Assembly: GCA_937959275.1 (NCBI GenBank)
Contig: CALGLU010000079.1
Span: forward strand, 1 to 64,000
Reading direction: 5' to 3'
From: an uncultured Saprospiraceae bacterium
Lineage (GTDB): Bacteria > Bacteroidota > Bacteroidia > Chitinophagales > Saprospiraceae
Length of the DNA: 64,000 bases
Position 1 is the first letter of the stretch; every line of letters begins with the position of its first letter. Positions 10,901 to 18,454 of this stretch are shown here, piece by piece. The position numbers and the translations under genes are program-made. Below the pieces are notes generated by a model that saw only the letters and a list, made by a program, of their open reading frames with translations, was not told where the DNA came from and did no database searches.

Positions 10901-11605
10901 ATGGCTTGGCACGACAGTACGAATACAGCTTGGAATGACCCATCCAAACTTAAAACAATCACGCTAGAACAATGCTTCTGCCCACCAACCCTTACTGAAT
11001 CACAAAATCAACAAATTGACCAATCGAGAACTGTGGAACATACGATCGAAACAAATGGCCAGGTCATGGCAGGATCTAATGTTGAATACACTGCTGGTGA
11101 GTATATCTTAATGAATCCCAGTTTTAATGTTGAGCTTGGAGCTTTGTTCCATGCATACATTGCCCTATGCCATTCCCCAGAAATAGTGAACACAATTATG
11201 ATACAAGAAGATGAAACTGGTTTTTGCTCGATAGAAGGAACAATAGATAATAGTAATGCTGGATACACAGGCTCGGGGTTTTCTAATACAACGAATGAAT
11301 TAGGAACTGGAATAAATTATAAAATAGATGGATCTGAAGGATCTTACACATTCATCTGGAGGCATGCGAGTACAAGCGACAGACCAGCAAGATTGATTGT
11401 TAATGGAGTCGTTGTTATCAATCAAATTGAGTTTCTATCAACCGGAGATTGGACTGTATGGAATATGACTTCTGTGACTATTGATCTACCGGCAGGTGCA
11501 AAAGATGTTAGATTAGAATCTACAGGAGCGCTAGGATTGGTAAACATCGATTATATGGAAATAACGGCTTATCATGTATCTGGGGCTAATTGCAACGGCA
11601 ACTAG
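7925..11605 (+). CDS. Secreted multimodular pectate lyase-like protein with several carbohydrate-binding modules
   Basis: 1226 residues with an N-terminal signal segment. From residue 69 (AFPGAVGYG, then LGGRGGQVIYVTNLN and GPRIVVFRVGGQI) to about 440 it matches the PL1-type pectate lyase beta-helix of Bacteroidota. There follow calcium-binding repeats of thrombospondin type 3 kind (DSDGDGIDDNWE and similar, about 473-570), a CBM4/9/22-like jelly roll (about 595-740), a Cys-rich CNDNDPCTTGD linker, more DxDxDG repeats (about 780-818), a CBM9-like module (about 830-1015), a short coil module shared with the preceding gene (about 1037-1082) and a CBM6/35-like module (about 1086-1220). It probably cleaves pectin outside the cell and stays attached to plant or algal wall. 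It lies 70 bp after the glycosidase-like gene. No T9SS sorting domain follows the last CBM; a repeat element begins at the stop codon. Confidence 0.85.
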   Translation: MKNHTHNNSFPTVITMIVFLFSGLHFGFSIEHCPKDKEPIVKPILSNENDLSCTGTTHSAATESMMPPAFPGAVGYGQNTLGGRGGQVIYVTNLNTNGPGSFKAACEASGPRIVVFRVGGQITFSNSDKITISNDYITIAGETAPGDGIVLVGDATIRNVKFVITADHVIIRNIAFRPGSGPELNCPDGDTDIDAIYNTGDNVIIDHCSMAFTTDEIFSSHQTQNVTVSNTLMTHPLQYANHYYNCESNHPEYGTHINHGRGPMAWGDNANRISATFYRNLIGHIEARAPATRWGHTQVINNITFNHETGMQFGGVGTIDRTDVIGNIFLGGNNSNYGNTKMRDVEVIQWNNSDNDYKMYLENNYGLRRQHPQINEWHITHIPNHGESLHRVNSHQTPNHPPKNDAIDNYYELPGTIGARARMWDSSKNTVDKIAVRDLLQRTQAGWIDHPSEIVPTWPNLGYGTATTYPDSDGDGIDDNWEAYFGDNLIQDAYTISNEYTNIECFLHELAGDDVLYSDIDNDGMPNYWEDKFNVSSPGADHDNDGLSNLNEYHNRTDPRNTDTDGDGASDNEEINFGVDPNNNLVYPSLFQDENNLLENAYFEHSSLTDWSSPANLNYALSPARTQLKSAKVTGRSSAEQGLDQNIKPILDTYGPGSYTFMGYMLSQYGVPNAAGMADIWLQYNNSWINAGSVTAAINDKTWMKLDKTINLNWSGTLQAAVIRFRTSNTIDFFVDDASLTTTNVIGCDPAAGTPCNDNDPCTTGDIVNSSCICLGMFADSDGDGVCDAIDICPGSNDDLDADNDGIPDGCDICDGNCTSGIPFCNISPPPSINGFVGDWVGHDYYDIDKTIAGSNPNNNDDLDARFKLSWDNDNFYIFVFILDDFRIKDSPSTEAWRDDSVELLIDGGGEGTTTHDANDRRILFRYDDNNIYNFEGGDTTGIEFSQHSGSYNEIEIKLPWSFIGVSPYDGMSIGFDIHVYDDDDGGFADTKMAWHDSTNTAWNDPSKLKTITLEQCFCPPTLTESQNQQIDQSRTVEHTIETNGQVMAGSNVEYTAGEYILMNPSFNVELGALFHAYIALCHSPEIVNTIMIQEDETGFCSIEGTIDNSNAGYTGSGFSNTTNELGTGINYKIDGSEGSYTFIWRHASTSDRPARLIVNGVVVINQIEFLSTGDWTVWNMTSVTIDLPAGAKDVRLESTGALGLVNIDYMEITAYHVSGANCNGN

Positions 11606-11695
11606 TGCGAGGTATAAGTTGAGCCGGTTCTGTAACGACGTGCATGTGCAAAATGCGCCAAATGCACGAGTCAATTTTATCTTGACAGACCACTA
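11602..11695 (+). repeat. MITE-like repeat, copy A
   Basis: The core 11623-11694 matches 44669-44740 and 49726-49797 at roughly 67-68 of 72 positions by eye. It starts GCCGGTTCTGTAACGACG and ends CTTGACAGACCACT. The right end, TCTTGACAGACCACTA, is the exact inverse of the left end of copy C. The left terminal repeat appears truncated to ACTAGT at 11602, which overlaps the TAG stop of the pectate lyase gene. An internal GTGCAT/ATGCAC inverted repeat could fold. No ORF is present. Confidence 0.7.
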
Positions 11696-11766
11696 ATTTA
11701 GTCAGATGCTTGTAATGGCGGACTAGGCGCGCAGAATGAAATAGATAAAGAAACAAATCTCTGTAT

Positions 11767-11804
11767 AAAGGTGGTATGCTATCAGATAGTGTATCACCTT
11801 TTTT
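11767..11804 (+). terminator. Rho-independent-type terminator
   Basis: Hairpin with a 14-bp stem (AAGGTGGTATGCTA paired with TAGTGTATCACCTT, including G-U pairs), a 5-base loop and a T6 run. It would end transcription from the pectate lyase operon. Confidence 0.75.
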
Positions 11805-11932
11805 CATTTAGAAGATGAATTTCGGAAAACTTGATTTTGAGTATTTCGGAGAAGATTATAGCATAAAAAATTAGGATTCACTCGTTTTACAGAATTTTAC
11901 AAAACTTAGAAGAATCACATCAGTCATTTATG

Positions 11933-11940
11933 TACTTTTG
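11933..11940 (+). promoter_or_regulatory. Candidate -7 element of lpd (TACTTTTG)
   Basis: TACTTTTG followed by CGG matches the Bacteroidota -7 consensus TAnnTTTG, 20 bp before the lpd ATG at 11961. The -33 element is not clear. Confidence 0.55.
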
Positions 11941-11960
11941 CGGTCTAAAATTGATAGATC

Positions 11961-13367
11961 ATGAAGTATGATGTTGTTGTTATTGGTTCAGGACCAGGAG
12001 GTTATGTCGCTGCGATTCGATGCTCACAATTGGGAATGAAAACCGCAATCATAGAAAGATACAATACATTAGGTGGTACCTGCTTGAATGTGGGATGCAT
12101 CCCGTCTAAAGCCTTGTTGGATTCTTCAGAACATTTTCACAATGCAACGCACACCTTCAAAACTCACGGTATAGATGTGGGCTCATTAAAGCTCAATATG
12201 AAGCAGATGATCGCCCGCAAGACTGATGTGGTTACACAAAATGTCAGCGGCATCGACTACTTGATGAAGAAAAATAAAATTGAAGTTCATCACGGACATG
12301 GGACGATCAAAACGAAAAACACGATAGACGTCAAAGCAGAAGACGGGACGGTCACGACGATTGAAACAGATAAGATGATCATCGCGACTGGGTCTAAACC
12401 AACGACACCCGCTTCATTTAACTATGATAAAAACAGAGTCATCACATCTACAGAAGCGCTCAATATTGATAAACTGCCGAAGCGGATGGTTGTGATTGGT
12501 GGTGGGGTGATTGGCCTAGAGCTTGGTTCTGTCTTTGCGCGATTGGGTACTGAAGTCGAAGTGGTAGAATATATGGATCGTATCTTAATCGGTACAGATA
12601 AAGACTGTGCTAGAGAATTACAAAAAACGATGAAGCGCAATCTAGGTGTAAAATTCCACACAGGTCATATGGTGACTGGAGTCGAAGGTGGTAAAACATC
12701 AGTCATCGTAAAAGCTAAAAAGAAAGACAAAGAAGATACCATAGAGATCAAAGCAGATTATTGCTTGATTGCCATCGGTAGAAGACCATATACAGACAAT
12801 CTTGGCTTAGAAAATGTAGGTATCAAAACAGATGACAAAGGTCGGATAGAAGTTGACCATCACTTAAAAACCTCCGTTGATACAATCTATGCGATTGGTG
12901 ATGTGATCAAGGGTGCTATGCTCGCGCACAAGGCTGAAGAGGAAGGGGTCTTTGTTGCAGAAATAATGGCTGGTCAGATACCACACATTGATTATAACTT
13001 AATTCCAGGTGTCGTATACACGTGGCCAGAAGTGTCTAATGTTGGCATCACAGAAGAAGTCGCAAAGGAGAAAGGCATAAAAATAAAAGTTGGTAAATTT
13101 CCATTTAAGGCGTTGGGTAGAGCTCGAGCGAGTATGGATGTGGATGGCTTGGTGAAGGTGATTGCTGATGAAGCGACGGATGAGGTTTTGGGTGTGCATA
13201 TCGTTGGTGCGCGCGCTGCCGATATGATTATGGAAGCAGTGGCCTTGATGGAGTTCAAAGCGTCGGCGGAAGATATTTCTAGGATTTGCCATCCTCACCC
13301 GACATATACGGAAGCGATTAAGGAGGCGGCGTTGGCGGCTACTGATAATCGGCCGATCCATATGTAA
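11961..13367 (+). CDS. lpdA: Dihydrolipoyl dehydrogenase (E3)
   Basis: 468 residues, full length for the family. The FAD dinucleotide motif (VVVIGSGPGGYVAAIR), the redox-active disulfide motif GGTCLNVGCIPSKALL, the NAD-binding motif VVIGGGVIGLELGSVFARLG and the C-terminal HPHPTYTEAIKEA active-site base motif are all present. It reoxidises dihydrolipoamide in 2-oxo acid dehydrogenase and glycine cleavage complexes, with NAD as acceptor. It stands alone, preceded by its own promoter-like element and followed by repeats. The last 240 bp are visibly richer in G+C than the start of the gene. Confidence 0.97.
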   Translation: MKYDVVVIGSGPGGYVAAIRCSQLGMKTAIIERYNTLGGTCLNVGCIPSKALLDSSEHFHNATHTFKTHGIDVGSLKLNMKQMIARKTDVVTQNVSGIDYLMKKNKIEVHHGHGTIKTKNTIDVKAEDGTVTTIETDKMIIATGSKPTTPASFNYDKNRVITSTEALNIDKLPKRMVVIGGGVIGLELGSVFARLGTEVEVVEYMDRILIGTDKDCARELQKTMKRNLGVKFHTGHMVTGVEGGKTSVIVKAKKKDKEDTIEIKADYCLIAIGRRPYTDNLGLENVGIKTDDKGRIEVDHHLKTSVDTIYAIGDVIKGAMLAHKAEEEGVFVAEIMAGQIPHIDYNLIPGVVYTWPEVSNVGITEEVAKEKGIKIKVGKFPFKALGRARASMDVDGLVKVIADEATDEVLGVHIVGARAADMIMEAVALMEFKASAEDISRICHPHPTYTEAIKEAALAATDNRPIHM

Positions 13368-13375
13368 GTGTTGAG

Positions 13376-13396
13376 CCTGCCTGACCGGCAGGCAGG
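13376..13396. repeat. GC-rich palindrome (CCTGCCTG-accgg-CAGGCAGG)
   Basis: Perfect 8-bp arms around a 5-base centre, just after lpd, flanked by GTGTTGAG on both sides. A close relative lies inside the SNF2 coding sequence at 37953-37972 with the same GTGTTG-type flank in inverse orientation. Confidence 0.7.
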
Positions 13397-13795
13397 TGTT
13401 GAGTTTTGGGTGTTGAATGAGGAGCGAAGCTGACATCCCTCAGTGAACGTTGGTGAATAGCGGGGTTGAAAATAAAATTATTTGAAACTGTCATCCTGAA
13501 CTTGCAATTGCCGGCAGGCAAGCTTGATTCAGGATCTCATTATTCATGACCACCTTATTCAATTATTATTTAAAGACAAATAAGATTCCAAATCGAGGTT
13601 CTGAATGGCTTCAATCAAACCACCTTGAATTTAAAACCAATGTTAATGACTTGAGTTTAAGCCCCTGCTCTACTTCAATATAAAATTTAACCAATTCGTC
13701 TAGTAAAAAACCCATCTCGTAGAGTATTACAATTTAATTGTGAAATTTTAGTCTACTTTAGTTTGGTATTCATGTACACTACGAAACCAGACCTT
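13397..13795. other. Repeat-containing spacer after lpd
   Basis: It contains GGAGCGAAGC (13430-13439), which also occurs after pntB (23672-23681), and the hairpin at 13491-13536. The rest is AT-rich and shows no gene. Confidence 0.4.
13491..13536. repeat. Bacteroidota TCATCCTGAA...TTCAGGATCTC dispersed hairpin
   Basis: Inverted arms ATCCTGAA (13493-13500) and TTCAGGAT (13528-13535) enclose a smaller CTTGC/GCAAG hairpin with GCCGGCAGGCA. The outer sequence TCATCCTGAACTTG...TTCAGGATCTC resembles a repeat I know from intergenic DNA of many Bacteroidota genomes. Confidence 0.6.
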
Positions 13796-15235
13796 ATGAC
13801 GTCAAGTATAAAAAAATCACTTCAATTTATTTTATGTGTAACCATTCCATTGCTGATCATCTCTTGTTCAGAAGTCAGCGTAGAACCTGAAGCTAGTCTT
13901 GATGGAACCTGGCTTTCTATTGGTTACGGCCGCATTGTGCAAATAGAAAGTGGCGATTTTTTGCTAGCAGATATTACAAGTCAATCCTGTACCGTTGTTT
14001 CAGAAGGTGAGCTGTCGATATTTGGTGACAGGCTATCTCTAGCCAACGATACACTAAGGCTAAAGGACGGTATCAATACGTATTACTTTACAAAAACAGC
14101 CAGTGCTCCAGACAGATGTAAGGAGGATTTGTCCGAGGAAAAAAAGAATGATCCACTATATAACTTTGAAGTGCTTGGTGAAATCTTTTCAGACCACTAC
14201 GCGTATTTCGAACTCCGGAATATTAATTGGGATAGCTTATACAATGCAACCAAACAGAACATAACAGCTGAAACATCGAATGCTGAACTGTATGTTATTA
14301 TGGAGGATATGCTCGATAGTTTTAATGATGGACATATCGGCATTAGTGCATCGGACGACGTGGAAGAGGCAGCCAAAGCACTACGCAGCTCTGCTTCTAC
14401 TACGAACGATGAAAATGGAAATGAGAAAACATATGGCGATCTTGTTATTGCACAACTCGTAGCCGAACATTATTTAAAAGACAATCTCAAGTCCTCCAGA
14501 AACAAAGTAATTAACTGGGGCATTATGGATAATAATATTGGCTACCTCCAAATCAATGTGATGTTTGGTCATGGAGACTTGTCTTTGCCTGACAGTCTTT
14601 CAGGCAACGATTATTGGAGAGCCTATTTTGGTGAACTAGAAAACATCACATCTGAAAAACACACTCGAATAGAACTGGCAGGGATTAATCCGACCTTGGA
14701 TATTGTGATGGCAGATCTTGAAGATATGGATGCAATCATTCTGGACGTCCGATTCAATGGTGGTGGTAAGGATGAAGTTGCCTTGGATATCATGAAACGT
14801 TTCAATCCCAAAAGGCATCTAGTCTTTAATAAAAAAGCAAAACATCAAGATAGGTATACGCGACCAACCAATGTTTATTTAGAATCTTCAGATAAGCCAT
14901 ACACAAAGTCAGTCTATTTATTGACATCACAAGAATCTGCCAGTGCTACAGAGATTATGGTCTTAAGTTCTTTACAACTCGATCACGTCACTCGAGTCGG
15001 GACCAATACAGAGGGCGTCTTTTCAGATGTGTTAGACAAAGTGCTTCCTAATGAATGGGAGATTGGACTTTCCAATGAAGTGTACTTAGATACCAAGGGC
15101 AACAATTATGAAGGCATCGGTATTGCTCCTCATGTGGAGTTGGATTATGCTAATGATAGTCAAGTATTTTTTAGAAGCTTAGCTCAGGATTTGGAAGCGG
15201 ACAAAAATCGAATTCTTGAGATTGCAACTAACTAA
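13796..15235 (+). CDS. S41-family peptidase, probable lipoprotein
   Basis: 479 residues from the ATG at 13796 (an in-frame TTG at 13763 and ATG at 13772 lie upstream). I chose this start because it puts a normal lipoprotein signal (KKSLQFILCVTIPLLIISC) at the N-terminus, with lipidation on the Cys of IISC. A small beta-rich N-terminal part (LDGTWLSIGYGRI) is followed by a tail-specific protease domain with GYLQINVMFG, AIILDVRFNGGG and the nucleophile region TSQESASATEIM. The family cleaves C-terminal ends of proteins or degrades peptides in the periplasm or at the surface. No partner gene indicates the substrate. Confidence 0.83.
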   Translation: MTSSIKKSLQFILCVTIPLLIISCSEVSVEPEASLDGTWLSIGYGRIVQIESGDFLLADITSQSCTVVSEGELSIFGDRLSLANDTLRLKDGINTYYFTKTASAPDRCKEDLSEEKKNDPLYNFEVLGEIFSDHYAYFELRNINWDSLYNATKQNITAETSNAELYVIMEDMLDSFNDGHIGISASDDVEEAAKALRSSASTTNDENGNEKTYGDLVIAQLVAEHYLKDNLKSSRNKVINWGIMDNNIGYLQINVMFGHGDLSLPDSLSGNDYWRAYFGELENITSEKHTRIELAGINPTLDIVMADLEDMDAIILDVRFNGGGKDEVALDIMKRFNPKRHLVFNKKAKHQDRYTRPTNVYLESSDKPYTKSVYLLTSQESASATEIMVLSSLQLDHVTRVGTNTEGVFSDVLDKVLPNEWEIGLSNEVYLDTKGNNYEGIGIAPHVELDYANDSQVFFRSLAQDLEADKNRILEIATN

Positions 15236-15377
15236 GGAACTCTTAAATTTGTCCGTCCTATCACTTGGCTTGATGTAGGATCCAAGATCATTTTCTTGCG
15301 TCAAACAAATAAGTATCCCCAACGGATTTGGGTATATCAATGAAGCTGTTCACAGAAAACTAATGGATTTTTTCCAT

Positions 15378-16304
15378 CTAACCACCAACTGATGCCAATA
15401 TTGGCTCTTCAATTAAATTTAGAATCTGAAGCTCTTGTCTTAGCTTACTATAGTTTTCTTCACTTTCCATTGGACACATGGGAGAGCGATAATTGTCATC
15501 AATTAATCCCATCATATGCAGAGAGGTTTTGACTGGCACTGGATTGCATTCAATAAAGTTGAGGTTCATTAGATTCAGATACTGATAATGAAGTCTACGT
15601 GCTGTCATGTAATCTCCATCAAGTGCGGCATTGACTAGTTGATTGAATTGTTTGGGGATTTGATTGGCGACAACAGATATACAGCCATCACCACCCAGAT
15701 TAATAATTGACAAAGCTAATACATCATCACCTGAATAGACCTTAAATCCTTGAGGACGAGATTTAATTAGTTCCATTACCTGAACCAGATTACCTGAAGC
15801 TTCCTTAATGCCTATAATATTGCTAAAGTCATTTGCCAGCTGTCGCGACAACTCCGCACTCATATTACTAGCTGTTCTTCCAGGAACATTGTACATAATA
15901 ATTGGTAGATCAACAGATGTAGCGACCTTGCTGAAATAACTATATATTCCTTTGTTTGTGGGTTTGTTGTAATACGGGTTAATGACAAGTAGTCCATCAG
16001 CTCCCATTCTTTGGGCAACTCTTGATTGAGTGATCGCTTGTTGTGTTGAATTAGCGCCAGATCCAGCGATGACAGGAATTCGCTTAGCGACCTTCTGAAC
16101 AACATACCTTATCAATTGACCATACTCGTCTGGTGTAATAGTAGGACTTTCTCCCGTTGTACCACAGACTACAATACCATCAGTTCCATGATGAATTTGA
16201 AATTCAATCAAGTGTTGAAGTGCAGGAAAATCTATTGTTCCTGTAGACGTAAACGGCGTTACAATAGCCACAATCGAACCGCTCAAATTATCAATGATGT
16301 TCAT
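15378..16304 (-). CDS. dapA: 4-hydroxy-tetrahydrodipicolinate synthase
   Basis: 308 residues with the DHDPS motifs: VTPFTSTGTID, GTTGESPT, YNVPGRTASN (proton-relay Tyr) and GIKEASGN (Schiff-base Lys). It condenses pyruvate and aspartate semialdehyde in lysine and diaminopimelate synthesis. It is divergent from a gene for an ACT-domain protein that starts 109 bp away. It appears monocistronic. Confidence 0.96.
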   Translation of the reverse strand: MNIIDNLSGSIVAIVTPFTSTGTIDFPALQHLIEFQIHHGTDGIVVCGTTGESPTITPDEYGQLIRYVVQKVAKRIPVIAGSGANSTQQAITQSRVAQRMGADGLLVINPYYNKPTNKGIYSYFSKVATSVDLPIIMYNVPGRTASNMSAELSRQLANDFSNIIGIKEASGNLVQVMELIKSRPQGFKVYSGDDVLALSIINLGGDGCISVVANQIPKQFNQLVNAALDGDYMTARRLHYQYLNLMNLNFIECNPVPVKTSLHMMGLIDDNYRSPMCPMESEENYSKLRQELQILNLIEEPILASVGG

Positions 16305-16413
16305 GAGTTATATTTCTTTAGCATAAAACTAAGCCAGCTAACTAGGTTAAATAAATATTCATGCAAAATAAACGTATATTAAACATTTTGTTAAATATTT
16401 AACAAGTACAATT

Positions 16414-17079
16414 ATGGTAACAATAGCTCAAGCAGTGGAACAGCATATTAAAAAATCACCTTTTATTGAAGAGGCTTTATTTGATAAATTAATCAACGTT
16501 TCCTCTCTAGCGCGCAAGATCAAGCCCGAGATAGAAGCCTTATTGAAGAAAGAAATAAAGTTAGGTGCTATTGTAATGGCAATCAATCGATTATCGCCAA
16601 GTGATTTTTTACGGGTAAATACCAGAATAGAAGATTTCTTACAATCCCTAATCGACATCGTTGTCAGATCAGGACTGAGCAATTACACATTCAGCTATTC
16701 TGATGAATTAACCATTAAGCAAACGAAACTGCTGCAACTATTACAGCATAATAAAGACATCTTCTGCACTTTCTCTCAAGGTGTATCAGAACGATCAATT
16801 ATCATTAGTACATCATTTAAAAAAGAAATGAACCAAATTTTTAAGAAGGAAAAAAAACTGTCAGTCAAAGAAGATTTATCAGCAATTACAATACGGCTGC
16901 CTCATGAAAATGTTGAGATTCCAGGGGTCTATTATTTTATTCTTAAAAAATTAGCTTGGGAAGGAATAAATTTAGTTGAAGTAATTTCTACTTCAAATGA
17001 ATTTACTCTGGTCGTGAATGACAAAGATGTGGATCAAACATTTTCTTTATTGATGCGGCTAAAAAAAGCTAAGAGATAA
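16414..17079 (+). CDS. Double ACT-like domain protein divergent from dapA
   Basis: 221 residues, no signal peptide. The first about 85 residues are helical and not recognised. Residues about 95-150 and 165-218 look like two ACT domains: FSQGVSERSIIIS resembles the effector-binding loop of aspartokinase, and IPGVYYFILKKLAWEGINLVEVISTSN the helix-strand of an ACT fold. There is no kinase domain. Its position head-to-head with dapA suggests a role in aspartate-family amino acid control, possibly sensing lysine. This is inference; no function is known to me for this stand-alone form. Confidence 0.65.
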   Translation: MVTIAQAVEQHIKKSPFIEEALFDKLINVSSLARKIKPEIEALLKKEIKLGAIVMAINRLSPSDFLRVNTRIEDFLQSLIDIVVRSGLSNYTFSYSDELTIKQTKLLQLLQHNKDIFCTFSQGVSERSIIISTSFKKEMNQIFKKEKKLSVKEDLSAITIRLPHENVEIPGVYYFILKKLAWEGINLVEVISTSNEFTLVVNDKDVDQTFSLLMRLKKAKR

Positions 17080-17198
17080 TATCATTATTTTTCTACGCTT
17101 AATCTACGAAATCTCCACTTAGCATTTTGGATTCTCAAATCCAATTATTAATGAGAATACAATAAGAATGAAAATGATTTAAAGTATTTTTAATCACC

Positions 17199-18344
17199 AT
17201 GTATACGCTCGACTTAAATGTTTTCAACTTCATTATCATCGCCTCCGTCTTTATTGGTTTGTGTTTTAGTCTCCTTTTAATTTTCGCCAAACGCATCAAT
17301 CAAAAGGCTAATCAATTTCTTGGATTCCTAGCACTCGTCATTGTATTCTGGAATGTTTGGGTCTTAAGTCTGGATCTTGATGTTTTTCGATACTTGCCAA
17401 AGTTTTACCTAATACCCGTTAACTTTTCTTTGGCACTTGGTCCTTTACTCTTCTTGTATGTCAAGAAAATGACATTGACAGAATGGGAGTTTTCTAGGCA
17501 AGACTTCGTGCATTTCATACCCTTAGCGTTTGAGTTGGTTGTACATATCATATTATGCCGAGAGGCTTTGCATAAAAACATACTGGCTACAGATACCAAT
17601 GCCTTTTACACCTTGATACCTACCGTCCAATTTGTAGCCATTATATCGATTCTTGTGTATTCTTATCAAGCGCTAAAATTGATATCAAAATACCATACTT
17701 GGTTAAAAATCAATTATAGTCATGACGACAAATATAACCTGCGTTGGCTGTATCGACTAATCATCATCTTTGCTCTGTTTTGGTTTTTACTGGTCCCTTA
17801 CACTTTGGTCGATTACTTGTTTTTTGATTTCAGATTAGGTATACATGATTACTACCCCATTTATATTTCACTCTCCATTATAACACTTTGGATTAGTGTA
17901 GAAGCTTTTTTAAAACCAGAAATGGTATTTATGGAACCGGCGACAGATAAGGTAGATTACAATCAAAGGAAAAAGGAGCCCGTCTCAACTGATATCAAAT
18001 ACAAAGCGAAACAAGTGGCGTCAGAGATGGAGCGAAACTTATATTATCTCGATTCCGAGCTGAGTTTAAAATCATTAGCAGACGCATTAAACATACATCC
18101 AAACACTTTATCCAAAATAATTAATGAAGGGCATGGAAAGAACTTTTCAGACTACATCAACGACTATCGAGTCAAGGCAGTTATTGACAAACTAAATGAT
18201 CCAAACTATGACCATGTGACCTTATTAGGTATATCTTTTGAATGTGGATTTAATTCTAAAACTACATTTAATCGAGTCTTTAAACATGTGACGGGTAAAA
18301 CACCATTCGATTATAAAAAAGAAATCAAATCCACAAACAACTGA
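17199..18344 (+). CDS. Membrane-anchored AraC-family transcriptional regulator
   Basis: 381 residues. Residues 1-245 contain about seven hydrophobic segments. The C-terminal about 100 residues form an AraC/XylS double helix-turn-helix (SLKSLADALNIHPNTLSKIIN, then GISFECGFNSKTTFNRVFKHVTGKTPFDYKK). This 7TM-AraC layout is frequent in Bacteroidota. It lies about 110 bp before a serine hydrolase gene on the same strand, which may be its target. Ligand unknown. Confidence 0.85.
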   Translation: MYTLDLNVFNFIIIASVFIGLCFSLLLIFAKRINQKANQFLGFLALVIVFWNVWVLSLDLDVFRYLPKFYLIPVNFSLALGPLLFLYVKKMTLTEWEFSRQDFVHFIPLAFELVVHIILCREALHKNILATDTNAFYTLIPTVQFVAIISILVYSYQALKLISKYHTWLKINYSHDDKYNLRWLYRLIIIFALFWFLLVPYTLVDYLFFDFRLGIHDYYPIYISLSIITLWISVEAFLKPEMVFMEPATDKVDYNQRKKEPVSTDIKYKAKQVASEMERNLYYLDSELSLKSLADALNIHPNTLSKIINEGHGKNFSDYINDYRVKAVIDKLNDPNYDHVTLLGISFECGFNSKTTFNRVFKHVTGKTPFDYKKEIKSTNN

Positions 18345-18454
18345 TCTTCATGCTTTTACCTACAATAAAAATGAGTACCATTTTATAATATGGGGCGTAT
18401 CATCAAGATTACGTGCTTATTTTTGAATTCTATTTAATCACTTTTAACGAATTT

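Noticed and set aside
12999..13436. 145-codon minus-strand frame opposite the lpd 3' end
   Set aside because: It lies opposite the conserved C-terminal domain of lpd and results from the low frequency of stop codons in that G+C-richer part.
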